This document shows positions 29,866 through 42,343 of a stretch of DNA of 64,000 nucleotides, one piece after another. The stretch is from contig SMSO01000025.1 of NCBI GenBank assembly GCA_004764695.1, positions 2,811,102 through 2,875,101 of the forward strand, read 5' to 3'. The DNA is from Schizochytrium sp. TIO01. Lineage: Eukaryota; Sar; Bigyra; Thraustochytrida; Thraustochytriidae. A program made the position numbers and the translations under genes. Every line of letters starts with the position of its first letter. The stretch's first letter is position 1. A model generated the notes under the pieces. It was not told the origin of the DNA, made no database searches, and saw nothing but the letters and a program-made list of their open reading frames with translations.

Positions 29866-32619
29866 CTACAAAGCAGGAGCAGGCGTAGGTCCCGAGCCTT
29901 GCGTCTCCTTACTGTCCTCTTGATTACTACTGTCGTCATTCTTGTTCTGATCGGGTTCACGAACTTCCTTAAGGAAGTCCTTGTAAGACGCTGAGGGCTC
30001 AAAAGGCCGGGGTCCAATCAGACGTTCAATGTCGTGCTGGTTGATGGTCTCCTTCTCAAGGAGGAACTCGGCAACCTTTCCAAGTTCATCCTTCTTGGAT
30101 AACAAAAGATCCTTGGTGCGAGCGTACGCCTCGGTGACAAGCTTGTTAACCTCCTCATCGATAATGCGTGCGGTTGCCTCACTGTACTTCTTCTGGGGCA
30201 CCATTTGGTTCTCATCCTCAGGGTAAGACAAGGTACCAATGCGGGGAGACATACCAAAACGCGTCACCATGGAGGTGGCGATCTGGGTAACCTTATTCAA
30301 GTCGTCAGCAGCACCAGTGGTGATACTACGCGGGCCGAAGGTGATTTCCTCGGCGGCACGGCCACCAAGCGCCATGGCCATGCGGTCCAAAAGCTGATCC
30401 TGAGAGTGAAGAGCAAGTTCACGGGGTAGGTATTGAGCAAAACCAAGAGCACCACTTGCACGAGGAATGATCGTGACCTTGAGAAGAGGATCACAGTCCT
30501 TGAGGAACCAGCCAACAAGGGCGTGGCCAGCCTCGTGGTAGGCAACCGTCTTGAGCTCCTCGCGGGTCATGACAGAGTTGCGCTTCTCGAGGCCACCAAT
30601 CACACGGTCGACAGCACCCTCGAAGCATTCCATATCGACAGCATCCTTGCCCTTGCGGGCAGCAAGGATGGCGGCTTCGTTGGCAATGTTGGCAATCTGG
30701 GCACCGGAGAAACCAGGAGTAAGAGCAGCGAGACGCTGGGCAACGGAATCAATGTCACCACCGACATTAATCTTGGCGAGGTGAATCTTGAAGATTGCCT
30801 TGCGGCCCTCGATATCAGGGAGGTCAACGTTGATGGTACGATCGAAACGTCCAGGACGGAGAATGGCAGGGTCAAGAATGTCGACACGGTTAGTACCAGC
30901 GAGTACAACGACACCTTCCTTGGAGGTGAAGCCGTCCATCTCAACAAGAAGCTGGTTCAATGTGTTCTCACGCTCATCGTTACCGCCGCTGAAGCCACCC
31001 TTTCCACGGGCACGGGCGACGGCATCAATCTCATCGATGAAGACAATGCAGGGAGCGTTCTTGCGTGCCTGTCCAAACAAGTCTCGAACGCGCGAAGGCC
31101 CCACGCCGACGAACATTTCGATAAAGTCACTACCGGAGATGGAGAAGAAGGGCACACTTGCCTCGCCGGCGGTGGCCTTGGCGAGGAGGGTCTTACCAGT
31201 ACCTGGGGGACCGGCAAGAAGGGCTCCCTTGGGGATTTTGGCGCCGAGCTTGGTGAAGCGCTTGGGGTCCTTCAAGAACTCTACAAACTCCATGATCTCA
31301 ACCTTGGCCTCATCGCATCCAGCGACGTCCTTGAAGGTGACACCAACGTTTTTATCTTTGCCAAGCATTTGCGCAGGGGACTTGCCAACCTTGAAGATGT
31401 TGGACATACCACCACCGCCACCAGCACCGCCGCCCATGCTACGCATCATGAAAACCCATGCAGCGATAATGAGAAATGTGGGAGCAAGCTTGGAGAGCTC
31501 AGCGAGCCAGTTGGTCTCGTTGACGTACTGCACAGGCACAAAATTGCTCGAGCGGATGCCGAGCTCACGCTGCGCCAGCTCCAGCTTGCGCTCAAAACTG
31601 TCGATGCTTCCAATGGTGAAATAGTATTGTGAGTTGCCTGCGTTGAGGTTGTGCAGGCGGTTCGGGTAGCCTCCAGGCGAGGCAGCTCCCGCGTTGCGGT
31701 GGTCCGCTCCGTTATCAGTCGCCGATGATCCAGCAACACCAGAGGTTGCGTACTTGTCCTCATCTGCTACAAACTGAGCAGAGACTCCAGGTCCGTGATC
31801 AAACTGCTGGTTTCCATCGCGTCCTCCAGCTCCAGCCTCCTCGCCGAGGATGTTGTTGACGGCGGACCTTCCGCGCACATACACCTTGGCGATCTGCTTG
31901 TTGACAATAACAATACGCTCCACTTCACCTGCTGCTAGGAGGTGTGTCTTGAACTCCTGCCAGTTGATCTCGCGGCCAATGCTCTGCTCAGAGCTGCTGC
32001 TCATTAAGCTGTAAAGCAGAAATAACGCCAGGGCGCCTGTGAGCATCTGGTTCGCACCCATGTTCGGACCCTCCTCCTCAGGGCCTCCAGAGCCACCTGC
32101 CTGGCGACGCTTGTTGTTGTTTCCACTGCCACCGCTGCCACCGCTTCCACCGGCGTTACCGCTGCCAGAGTCGCTCTTCTTGGCATCGGAGGATTTGGAG
32201 TCTTCGGATGAGGAAGAGGCTGAAGATGAAGGTGCTGCGGAAGAGGGCTTCTCGTCGGAGGACTTGGCATCGGAGGAGCCGTCGTTACTGCTTTCGTCTT
32301 CGCGTTTATCATTCTTCGGGCCGTCAGGGAAGAACTTGCCAAAGCCGCGAGGAACCTTGTTGTTAGAGTTCGAGAAGAAGTCCCAGGGAGCCCCGTTGCC
32401 GAAGATTTCGCCAAGGTCGATGGCGCGAGATCCGGCGGCGGCAAGGGAACGGGAGCCGCCGAGGAGAGATCCAGGGGGAGATGCGCGAGTCCAGCCATCA
32501 TCAGTGCCACCTACACGCGCAGCGAGAGCACGTGCCGGGTCGGCGCGAAGAATGTGGCGCGAGGAATCGCGGTACGAGGAGCCCATGGCGGCGGCGCCGC
32601 GCCTGCTTAGCCTCAGCAT
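29866..32619 (-). CDS. AFG3: Mitochondrial m-AAA protease, AFG3/paraplegin (FtsH) family
   Basis: A 917-residue ATP-dependent zinc metalloprotease of the inner membrane with its catalytic domains in the matrix; it degrades misfolded membrane proteins and matures some imported proteins. The Arg-rich N-terminus ([20 protein letters not shown]) is a likely presequence. A Ser/Asp/Lys-rich linker (105-185) comes before TM1 (about 191-207). The intermembrane FtsH-ext domain (218-365) has a Gly/Asp insertion (262-325), and TM2 is at about 377-393. The AAA module has Walker A GPPGTGKT (470-477), Walker B IVFIDEID (525-532) and RPGRFDR. The protease motif HEAGH is at 695-699. Intron-free, with strongly G/C-ending codons and long shadow frames on the opposite strand. 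The paralogue type (AFG3L2 or paraplegin) needs a tree. Confidence 0.94.
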   Translation of the reverse strand: MLRLSRRGAAAMGSSYRDSSRHILRADPARALAARVGGTDDGWTRASPPGSLLGGSRSLAAAGSRAIDLGEIFGNGAPWDFFSNSNNKVPRGFGKFFPDGPKNDKREDESSNDGSSDAKSSDEKPSSAAPSSSASSSSEDSKSSDAKKSDSGSGNAGGSGGSGGSGNNNKRRQAGGSGGPEEEGPNMGANQMLTGALALFLLYSLMSSSSEQSIGREINWQEFKTHLLAAGEVERIVIVNKQIAKVYVRGRSAVNNILGEEAGAGGRDGNQQFDHGPGVSAQFVADEDKYATSGVAGSSATDNGADHRNAGAASPGGYPNRLHNLNAGNSQYYFTIGSIDSFERKLELAQRELGIRSSNFVPVQYVNETNWLAELSKLAPTFLIIAAWVFMMRSMGGGAGGGGGMSNIFKVGKSPAQMLGKDKNVGVTFKDVAGCDEAKVEIMEFVEFLKDPKRFTKLGAKIPKGALLAGPPGTGKTLLAKATAGEASVPFFSISGSDFIEMFVGVGPSRVRDLFGQARKNAPCIVFIDEIDAVARARGKGGFSGGNDERENTLNQLLVEMDGFTSKEGVVVLAGTNRVDILDPAILRPGRFDRTINVDLPDIEGRKAIFKIHLAKINVGGDIDSVAQRLAALTPGFSGAQIANIANEAAILAARKGKDAVDMECFEGAVDRVIGGLEKRNSVMTREELKTVAYHEAGHALVGWFLKDCDPLLKVTIIPRASGALGFAQYLPRELALHSQDQLLDRMAMALGGRAAEEITFGPRSITTGAADDLNKVTQIATSMVTRFGMSPRIGTLSYPEDENQMVPQKKYSEATARIIDEEVNKLVTEAYARTKDLLLSKKDELGKVAEFLLEKETINQHDIERLIGPRPFEPSASYKDFLKEVREPDQNKNDDSSNQEDSKETQGSGPTPAPAL

Positions 32620-33284
32620 GGCGTCAAGTCCGTGGCCTCGAAGAGGCTAAGACGGCGTAGAGTGTCTACGAACGAAGTAAGGCGGCTTCGGGAAGCCGCG
32701 TAAAGAGCACTTATCGAGCGCGAGCCGGCGGAGATCGCGCAGACGCCTCCCGCGAGCGAGGCGATCGCGTCCCTTCTAGTGTCTGTTTGCAATCAGAAAT
32801 CAAAAATCAACACAGAGAGAAAGAAAGAAACAATCAAACAATCAAAACAATCAAACAGAGTAAACAGAACAAACAGCCTTAAGAAAAGAACAAACAAACA
32901 AACAAACAAACATTCATTCCTCTTCTTCTTCTTCTACTTTTAATTTAATCTTTTTTCTTCTTTATTCAGAAAATGATCTATCTTTCTTCCTTCCTTTCTA
33001 CCTAACTATCTATCTATCTAACTATCTATCTATCTATTCTCGTCACATCCTTCAATTGTTCTGCCATCATCAGCATTTCATGGAAATGAGCGGACTTCTA
33101 CCTTTCTTCCTATACCATCGCTTACCCCCGAAGTTTTTTAAAAGTGCCTCCTTCGCTCTATCAAACCACCTGTTCTTCTCTCGCGCCCCTACTGTACACT
33201 AGCTACTCCTACCTCCCTTCTTTGTTCTGTGTTCCGTTCCGCCACTCTTGGCCGCTGTTCTGTTCTTCCTTCTTGCGAACTTTC

Positions 33285-33286
33285 TC

Positions 33287-33357
<71 letters not shown>

Positions 33358-33361
33358 CTTT
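33285..33361. repeat. (TTTC)n microsatellite
   Basis: About 18 TTTC units followed directly by a G+C-rich island. Confidence 0.95.
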
Positions 33362-33885
33362 CAGAACGGACGAAATGAATTGAATTGAAATGAATTGAAG
33401 AGGCCTCGCTGCCTTCGCCCTTGCCAGCCTCCTCTTCGCTGCAGGACCCCTCTGTCTATCCGCCGCCTGCCTGCCTTCCCTCCCGCCCGCTGGCCGCATG
33501 CCCTCTCCCTCTTCCGCGGAGCCTGGCAGCCTGAAGGGATGCGGCGCAACGTGGTTTCGACGGTGCTGGTCGGCGGCTTGAGCCCGGAATAAGGGCCCTC
33601 GAATCATGAAGAGAGAGAAAGACTTTCCTTTTCCCCCTGTTCTGTTCTTTTCGGGTAAACAGCAGGCAGTTCGTTCTTCCTTTGCAAACAAAAGTTTACT
33701 GTTCTTTTCGAAGGCAAGAACGGAGAACTGCGGAGAAGGCGGAGTGTTCCAGATCCTGCGTTCTTTTCGGTTGAAAAGCAGGTGCTTGCTTGCTTGCTTA
33801 CTTGCTTACTCATGGGCGACTTAGCAGTAACTATAGCATGGCCGTAAGGGGGGAGGTCGATAAGTTGTAAAAACTTACTCACCTG

Positions 33886-33980
<95 letters not shown>
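33886..33980. repeat. (CTTT)24 microsatellite
   Basis: A 95-bp perfect tract on the other side of the 33.4-33.6 kb island, in the same orientation as the tract at 33285. Confidence 0.95.
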
Positions 33981-33981
<1 letters not shown>

Positions 33982-34065
33982 TCGAGGAGAGTGAGTCGGC
34001 ACAGAGCTCTGTGAAGCCTTTTCTCCGCACGGATCTGAGCCGCCGCAGCTTTTTGCGATGTTGTT

Positions 34066-34115
<50 letters not shown>
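34066..34115. repeat. (AATC)12 microsatellite
   Basis: A 50-bp perfect tract, 85 bp after the preceding CTTT tract. Confidence 0.95.
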
Positions 34116-35573
34116 CAAATCGAAAGATCCTTCGGAGCAGAAGAGTCTGAAAAGAAAGGCCTCAACAGTGCGTGCAGGAACGGCACGGAAAATATCTTGC
34201 GATGCAAAGCAGGCAGACTTGATACGAGTCTATTGTGAGGCGGCGTTGACCAGAACACTTTAGATGGTAGTGTCATAATAAATAGTATTGGCCGTTCTCA
34301 GGACGTTCCCTTGGGAAACGATAGTGGAGCACCCTCGAAAGGTCTTTTTGTGTATAGATACAAATTTAGAACTGGTCATCTAGAGAACTACATGCATCCG
34401 CTAACTTAATACAAGTTCACTAAAGCGAGGGGCGGACAGTAACACTCTGAGAGGATATTGGGGGTAGTATAGAATGTAGTATTGAGACTCTGCTAGCAAA
34501 GCAAAATACCCACTTATTCATGAAGAACGTTACAATGGAGGAAAACAATAGGTACCGCATCGGGGCTCCATAGCTAGCCCCCAAAAGAACACTCTTAGTT
34601 TGCCCGAGAGGAGGGCATCCCAGTGACGGTTAGTAACTGTGACAATCGTCTCGAAGCTTCGCTGGCATACAGCTAAACCTTTGACTATATCAACTCCCAG
34701 GATGGTGCTTTTTGCCTACACTGGTTGTCTCGGTGCCTACTAGCGGAACAAGGTAGCTCAGCCGAGTCTCCTTCCCAGACCTGATGGAGAGTGATAGCAC
34801 CAGAACTTGTATATCTCTACGAAAACCACATACTCGCAGGATCATGGGTTTCCCCGAGGAGTGGACATAACCACCGGAGAAAGGGTGACCAAGGGTAAAA
34901 AGAACGTGCCTCATTCCACAGATCGTCTAAGCTACAGCCAGTTAGTCCTTAGGAGTGCTAGACTTTTTCAAGCTCAAGAGGGAAAGAAAGGAAAGCGAAT
35001 ATATGAGCTATAGCTAACTAACTATCAGTCGTGCGATCCTTCATTTAGTAGCTTTAGTCCCCCTTCCACGATTAACTTCATGAGACATACATCTGTTTTA
35101 AAACCACGATGAGTTTTAGCTGTTTGAACGAAGTTTTAATTAATTAAAATAGAGAAAGTCAACTAACAACTAACTAAATGATCAAAATTGTTTAATGAAA
35201 TTAAAAAGGAATCAAAACTCGCGCACAGACAGTTAATTCTATCGCAGTGACTGAGAGTGTTCATGGATGCACGCACGGATAATAGGTGATCTAGATAGCT
35301 GAGATGCCTCGCTTTCTCCAGGGCGGCTCTCGAAAGCCGGGACCTCTGCCGCCGCCTCTGCTCTGGAGCACGCACTGCGATCGGCGATCCGTGCCAGCCT
35401 CGGCAAAGCCTTCTTCATAAGCGTGCCGTCGCGTGCGTGCGACAGCGACCATAGGATAGATAACAAATAAAGAAACAAATATAGAAAGAAAGAAAGGAAA
35501 AAAGAACGAAGCACTGTTGGAGTCTATGAGAGGTGTTCTTTGGCGGTGTTCTCTCTCGAATGATCCATCGATC

Positions 35574-35715
35574 GATCAATCATTCAATGTCAATCATTCG
35601 ATGGATCAATCATTCGATGGATCAATCATTCGATGGATCAATCATTCGATGGATCAATCATTCGATGGATCAATCATTCGAGGATCAATCATTCGATGGA
35701 TCAATCATTCGATGG
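35574..35715. repeat. 16-bp minisatellite, about nine units
   Basis: Tandem ATCAATCATTCGATGG units. The first two are degenerate, the seventh lacks one base, and the others are identical. The array is embedded in short CGATCGATC runs. Confidence 0.92.
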
Positions 35716-35795
35716 TGCTGCAGCTTCTGCGAAGCGAGTCGCTCTGCTTTGAGGGTGCGAACAAGAGCAATGAGAGCCGTGTGACATCGCCGCTG

Positions 35796-35825
35796 TAATC
35801 TAATCTAATCTAATCTAATCTAATC
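35796..35825. repeat. (TAATC)6 pentanucleotide repeat
   Basis: Six perfect units, 80 bp after the 16-bp array. Confidence 0.92.
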
Positions 35826-36171
35826 TCAGACAGACCGGCAGACTGTGAACTGAAGAGTCCATTGGGAACGCCGCTTTTGGCGCAGCAGCCAGCCAGCCAG
35901 CCAGGCAGGGTCGAGGGCGCTCCGGCGACCCGCTTGGGTTCAGGTCGTCCTCTTCGCCCAAGGTGCCGAGGAGGGCTCCCCCATGGCGCTCCCGAGTTGA
36001 GTTTGGGCTCGAACAGATCGCCTCGGTTGGTTCACGTTGACGCCTTCGTGAGAGCGGGAGAGAACGACTCCTAGTAGTATTGGTTAGTGGCGTCGCCTAG
36101 TGTGCTCTTGTCAGGCTGCCAGGCTGGTTGGAGGCCATGTGCAATGCGACTTTTCGATTGAAGGCCGTGTC

Positions 36172-36306
36172 GCTTAGGACTTGAAGGAGGTGATGCAAAT
36201 GCAATCGCCTAACCGAGTGGGAAGCAAAGTTCGCAGCAGGGTGCAGAAAATAAAGGGTCTTGTGCTTGGTATGAACCTGCGGAAAACATGGTTTAGCCTT
36301 TGGACC
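36172..36306 (+). other. Exon-like open stretch, function unknown
   Basis: After a possible acceptor (CGCTTAG ending near 36177) a 43-codon frame reads DLKEVMQMQ..., QKIKGLVLGMNLRKTW..., ending in TGA at about 36306. A GTGAGT donor lies shortly after, at about 36327. The peptide is basic and amphipathic but matches no family known to me. Weak evidence. Confidence 0.15.
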
Positions 36307-39300
36307 TGAGAACCACAAACGGAAGGTGAGTTGTACAAGATACTGCAGTGAGTTTTTAAACCGTGCTTCCTACATGGTTTAGTAATGCTAATCTCTGCAG
36401 CAGGACCAAAAAGGTAGGCACTAATAGGTAGCTAGGGTAGCTAGCTAAAGTATTGCTTGCATAAAAAGAACACGACAATCCTATTGATCACGAATCGCTG
36501 AATCTACAGGTAGATGTTAGCAGGCCTACTACATCCAATTGATATGATTCTGGATTTCGAAGTTAATGGACTGATGGGGCCGCCTCTGGTACTAAAGGTG
36601 CTCTGTGTTCAAGTGTAAACACCAATGTACGTACCTAGGTATACTGCTTCTTTTCTCTTTTTATTAAATTGTACCTCTAGAGAACCTCGATCTTGTCTAC
36701 CCATGTCCAATAATAAGATAAGAAATCGAACATTCATGATGAATTGTTTATAAAGAACAACTGTTGTGAGAACACATTGATACATCAGAGGCGGCCATCT
36801 ATGAATGGCACAAACTTGAGCCGTTGTGCACAAAAGTTAGCTTGCGTTTTAGTAGTCGCTGTTCTCTGAGTGAGTAGTAGGTTTTCCCCATATAGCAGCT
36901 CACAAGTAAAGTTTTACTAGTGTAAAAATTTGTCATTCGGCAGTTTTCTTTGTTGCTCTAGCTTGAACATTAATTATTTTGGTTCTAGCACACCAAATCA
37001 AGGTCAACGCTATGTGGTGATTTGTAGTTGCTATTGAAGACACCAACACCTGCTAACTCAAAACACAAGTGCATGCATATGCTGTCTTACGATGATAGCA
37101 ACATCACACCCCTTGTGATGGCGCCTTTTTGCAAAACCACCACTTCGTTCGAGGATCTAGCCATTAGATTTACTAAGATTGTGCCCTAGAGTGTCTTAAT
37201 AGACTCGTTAAAGCTACTTCGTTTATTTGTGTTACTTGTGAGGCGACCACAGGTGCGCGGGATTTCAAAGCAGAAATCAAGAGGAAAGTCTTTCTATAGC
37301 TAACCTGAAATAGAAGAAAGTTTATTTCCGTTAAACTTAAACTGGATTTATAAGGGATCCTTGATGCTTCAAAAAGTATAATGGCGTAGACTCGTTTTGG
37401 TGTACCCATAAATACTTTCCAATTTGTTAGGAGATTAGAGGTAGGGTTAAAGAAAATATATGCTTAACTTTCTAGTGGGCAGATTCGTCTATAAGTAAGC
37501 ATAGATTATGTGTAATCCCTGGTCCCTTATGACTTGCCCCTTTGGTGAAAGTAAAAACTGGAAAGAACACGATAGAGAAAACACCTTCAAAGAAATAGGA
37601 AAATTGCAAGTATTCTTCTTTCCTCTTTAGCTTAACCTGAGCAAGTATATGGTATGCGTGTCCAACTAACGTCGCTTGTTGTTGTTGGTTGTTTTCAAAT
37701 AATTGCCTAAAAAGCGAGTGAAAGAACTCCAGATAGCAGTATATTGCTAACTGCTTCACATTCCAATAAAAAATTAATTACCAAGAAAGTAGGTCGAGCT
37801 CCGTTCTACCAAACATGTGTCCTTTACAATAAGGATAGATGAATAGCCATGAAGTTGAACCTAATATTTGCGCTAACATATGTGTACACTCTATTTATAA
37901 ATGCATTTATGAATAAGATAAGGGAGTGTTCGATTGAAAACGCCATCAAACCCTTCCATAAATTTAAATAATTAATGCAGAGTTCCCTATTTAGGTTACT
38001 CGTGTCGCTCCGAATAGTCGAGAGTAGCTGTAGGCGAAGTTAGGAGTTTAGGTAATACGCAGGTGTGACTGAGCTTTTCAGTTTGGGGTATGCCAGCCCC
38101 ACGTAAGAATATCAGGATTAAATTTTGTTATTGAAGAACCTAGGAGGATATTCGACTTCAAATCGTCGTAATGACACATTGGCTGGTGATTGTTTATTCC
38201 CCAGTTTGGCCGCTATTTGTTTATTCAATATACATATTTTTGCAAGCCTATCAATTTACTTGCATAATATATGCTTGTATACTTGTTTGCCTATGTAGAT
38301 CAATTGGTTTTACGTAGGTACCAACACTTGGTGAATTCAGACCATCTAGACGCTGCCTGCGCAGATGAGAACAAAAACACTTCTAGAAGTTGTATATTCT
38401 CTTCAAATCTTTAAGTGATTTCAATATACTAGTATTGCCAATAGATCCGAAGATAGCCGGGCTCATTTCATTGAGGGCAGATAAAACCCCCCATTAAACT
38501 GACAGGACTTCAAAGAGGGAAATATGTTCTTTTTGCTTGCTTAAGGACTATTCTGATTTAGCCATCTGAATCGATTTATCTCGTACGTGCATTGTAGCCT
38601 TTAAAATACACCTCAGTTTTCCAAAATCAAGTCATGCGAAGCCCGACTTTCGAAAATCTACTTCATTTTTTAGTCATGTCTTGGTCTTCTAAGGATAACA
38701 ATGATCTATCAATGCCCTCGTTAAGCCCTGCACAGAAAACTCTGATGTTAATGCACTTGACAAGAATATTTTTCCATCAAACATGTTTGTTCATGTCCAA
38801 AAATTGTCTTGACTATTGTAACTGCTTTTATTGAAGTTTTCCCGTAGCACCATTTAAAGATGGTCTCGATTTCTCCCTCGCTCCAAAATGAATAATGGCT
38901 GCGTGATTAGATAACAGGACATGGAGCAAGAACTATGATCTTAATCATGGGTCTTCTGTTGTTGATAATTCGTTGCTTTATTAATTTGGATAGACCAATC
39001 TTGTTTAATATGCACTGTCAATGCTTTATATAAACTATCAATGATATAGATGTGCCTGTTGGTTTCCGAACTCTGAAAAACATGCTTTTGTTGGTGAACT
39101 TCAAATCCAAGAAGCTCAAGTTAGAGACAACACGTCCCTTCGCTAAGATAGATAGATCTTAGATGAAGCTCTGATAACTTCAAGTCCTTAGCGAAGCCGT
39201 AAATAGAGTTCGTTCTATACAGTTCAGTGGGTATACTTGACACTCAGAGTCGTTTTATTCTTCTTTATTGAAAGAGAGACCCAAATTTATGTTTCAGCGT

Positions 39301-39965
39301 GAGGAAGCTAATGGGGCTACATTATGGACTACGTGCACAAATCTGCTTGATAGAACATACGTTTTCGGCCTGGTGTCATTAAAAGGAAAATGAAGGAGAG
39401 GCCGAATACTGGCTGGGGGCACATCTTTCGCGGGTTACGATGGGCACCCAGTATCTCCGGAGAAGCAGTTTCTGCATTAGAGGGATGATCAGTGATAGCC
39501 CCCGTTCGGGAGTGTCTCGTTGACATGTAAATACCTCCCTGAGTGCCAGTACCAGCCGATTTACCGCAGTTGTGTGGAGCCTACAGTAAGTAGGTAGGTA
39601 GTGCTTAGCATTAAGTTCGTGCAGAGCCTGGTTCGACACAGCAATGAAGAGCTTCACAAAGATCCAACGTAGGTCATCGCCAGCCTATGCTGGCCTGCAG
39701 ACTCGCCCCCGCAAATCTCGCCCTTGGCTCCGTCAACCCGAACGAGAAAAGTCAACGCCCGCATCACATACGCGATCATGTCCATTTCGACATGCCGATG
39801 CTGCGACTCGCGCATGTGCTATTCCTCTCCCTCTTGAGGTTGCCTCGACGCGCTTTCTCCGCCCAGAGGCCATTTCCTCAGCCTGCTTCTTGTCCTCCCA
39901 CGTACTGATCCTGTTTCTGTGGGCGGGCACGTACGTACGTACATCCATATATATCTACGTGCCTG

Positions 39966-40010
39966 CATACATACATACATACATAAATAAATACATACAT
40001 ACATACATAC
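39966..40010. repeat. (CATA)n microsatellite
   Basis: CATA units interrupted by AATA units. Confidence 0.9.
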
Positions 40011-40324
40011 CTGTAAGCCTTGGCTCCACCTGCATGTGCGTCAGGACTACCTCAGCCCTGCGGCGCATGCGTACGTGCATGCATGCATCCAACCAGCCAA
40101 ACAAAGCCCAACGCGCCAGCGCTGCCGCCTGCTCACGAGCCTCCCTCCCTACGAGCCTCCGCGTCCTGTTGGCCGCCGTGCTGGAGCGCCTGTTGGCCGT
40201 GGGTCCAGTGCCAGCACTTCAGGAGCCAGAAAAATAAGACGCAGAGGGCTCCCGGCGCTCTTGGTTTTCGGGCTCCCAAGGTGCATCGTGGAGCAGCTGC
40301 CGAGAGCAGAGAAGCACTGCGTCA

Positions 40325-40468
40325 GAATGAATGAACGAATGAATGAATGAATGAATGAATGAATGAATGAATGAATGAATAAATGAATGACGCGGAATGA
40401 CGCGGAATGACTCGGAAGGAATGAATAAAAGAATGAATGAATGAATGAATGCATGAATGAATGAATGA
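40325..40468. repeat. (AATG)n compound microsatellite
   Basis: Two AATG tracts interrupted by a tandem CGCGGAATGA / CTCGGAAGGA segment at about 40390-40420. It sits between two G+C-rich islands. Confidence 0.93.
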
Positions 40469-41707
40469 TGGACGTTCGTTCGAAAGGTGGACCAGAGAGC
40501 AGGAAGAGACCGCTGCCCAGCCGGAGTCGGCCCCGGCCGGAGCAAAACCAGAAGCTACAGGACCGCCGGGGTGCCGCCACGAGGGCTCGGGAACGAGCGG
40601 CCAGGTCTGTCTGTCTGTCAGTCTCCAGGCCTCGCGCGAGGTTCGTTGAAAAAGTCGCAGCTGTGGAAGTGAGGGAAAGTGCAAAATGGCTTCAGGAGGA
40701 GAAGCCAAACCTGAGAATAGCTTGTTAGCCAGAAGCCAACCAGCTTCTTCTGCACAACAGGCCCAGGGACGGACGCACTAAGTCCCGCTCAAAGCAGTAG
40801 CTTTTCGGCTTTTTATTCTCAAAGCTAAGCGGCAAGAGAAGCTCGAGTCGATTTTTCTTAAATATCTAATGAATATTTTTTCCTGCTGTAAAATTTTGAT
40901 TAGATTTAGAAATAAAATTTAAAAATAACATAAAATGTGGAAATCGCTTCCCCCCCCCCACTTGAAAAAAAATAAAAAAAATCAATGAAATGGGTCTACG
41001 TTTGATTTCTTGGAATCACCTCTTCTTTCTATTTTTAAAGCAATAGACGAGTGCCAGTAGGTACGTACTGTGCTACGTACTGTGCAGAGCGTGGGAGTTA
41101 GGCAGGGAAAGCATAATATGCAACGAGCTTTGAAAATTTACACTGAGTAACCGCGGAAAGAAACCTCCATTTGCACAATTTCACTCTTCAAAGACCCCAC
41201 TAGTGTTATCAATAAATAAATTAAAAACGACAAAAGGTTTTCAATTAATTAAATAATTAAAGAACCATAACAATTCTAGTAAATAAAAATAAAGAAACTA
41301 TTTTATTTATCTATTTCTTAATAAGGGGAAAAAGGGGAAAACGAAATAAAACAAAAGAGTACATTCAATGTTTTTCAACAGTTGATGCCGCTTTTCCGCA
41401 GCTAGCTTCCCTTCTGAAAGGTCGCCCAAACGTCCCTCCCGATTCTCCGTTTCTCCAGGCACCATGAGCTAAGCGCGTCCTACAGCCTCCTCAGCCGCCC
41501 TTGGCAGTTTCCATCTCTCTCTCCCCGCGATCGTCCATGAAAACGTACAAAGCAAAACGATCCATTCCATCTCGGCAATCTAGCTGTACATAGCCGTGTC
41601 TTTCGCTCGTCTTTCGCAATCTCGCAGGTACATACATACACTCTCGACTGACGACTCAGAAGGCTAAAAATGGTGCCCTGAAGAGTGGAAAGCTTTCGTT
41701 CGTAATC

Positions 41708-41708
<1 letters not shown>

Positions 41709-41754
<46 letters not shown>
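41709..41754. repeat. (TTGA)11 microsatellite
   Basis: Perfect tract of about 46 bp. Confidence 0.93.
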
Positions 41755-42005
41755 TGAGCTGATAGTCACTGTAGGCTCTGCTGTACAGTCCTGTTGACTG
41801 TAGTGCTACCTACCATACTGACTCACTGACTCTCTCACTTACAGGCTCTCGAGGTCAGTTTGAAAGTGAGAATGGACGATTGAATCCGTTACAACCGGCA
41901 GGGTATTAATTAAGCAAGGCGGTTTTCAAGGGACCGAATGCAGTCATAAGCAGGGAGGGTCAACAGCTCTCTACGGATCGTCATACGCATAGGTACAGTC
42001 TCACT

Positions 42006-42124
42006 CGATTGGCTAATTGATTAATTGATTGATTGATTGATTGGCTAATTGATTGATTGATTGATTGATTGATTGATAGGTTGATTGGTTGATTGGTTGG
42101 TTGGTTGTTGGCCGGTCGATTGAT
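42006..42124. repeat. (TTGA)n degenerate repeat
   Basis: TTGA and TTGG units mixed with a repeated GGCTAA interruption. Older and more diverged than the tract at 41709. Confidence 0.9.
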
Positions 42125-42278
42125 AAGGAAGAAGAATAAAGCGATTGGTCAATTTGACTCATCTTTACACTTGAAAGGATCAAGTCACACTGGCTATGCA
42201 GATCTCGACGAACGTCCTTCGATGGTGGCTATTTCATTGTGAAAGGAAATCCTCTTTCTTTCTTTATAACCCCAATGG

Positions 42279-42343
42279 CATTGTTGTTGTTGTTTTTGTT
42301 GTTGTTGTTGTTGTTGTTGTTGTTTTCGTTGTTGTTGTTGTTA
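42279..42343. repeat. (GTT)n microsatellite
   Basis: About twenty GTT units with two interruptions. Confidence 0.92.

Noticed and set aside
30433-31632. A 399-codon plus-strand open frame inside AFG3
   Set aside because: It lies fully antisense to a gene with unmistakable AAA and HEAGH motifs, and is explained by that gene's G/C-ending codon bias. No domain is visible in it.
33209-34071. Lys/Glu/Arg-repeat frames (KERK repeats)
   Set aside because: Pure translation of (CTTT)n tracts on the opposite strand.
35517-35798. A 93-codon repetitive frame (DQSFDGSIIRWINHSM type)
   Set aside because: It is the 16-bp minisatellite read through three frames (16-residue period), so its openness is forced by the unit, not by selection.
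35796-35825. TAATC repeats as a possible internal telomere tract
   Set aside because: The motif is not a known telomere repeat and has only six units inside other microsatellites.
40149-40708. Several open frames with FIHSFIHS-type repeats
   Set aside because: They are translations of the AATG/CATT microsatellite and flanking G+C-rich DNA; no domain or start context supports them.
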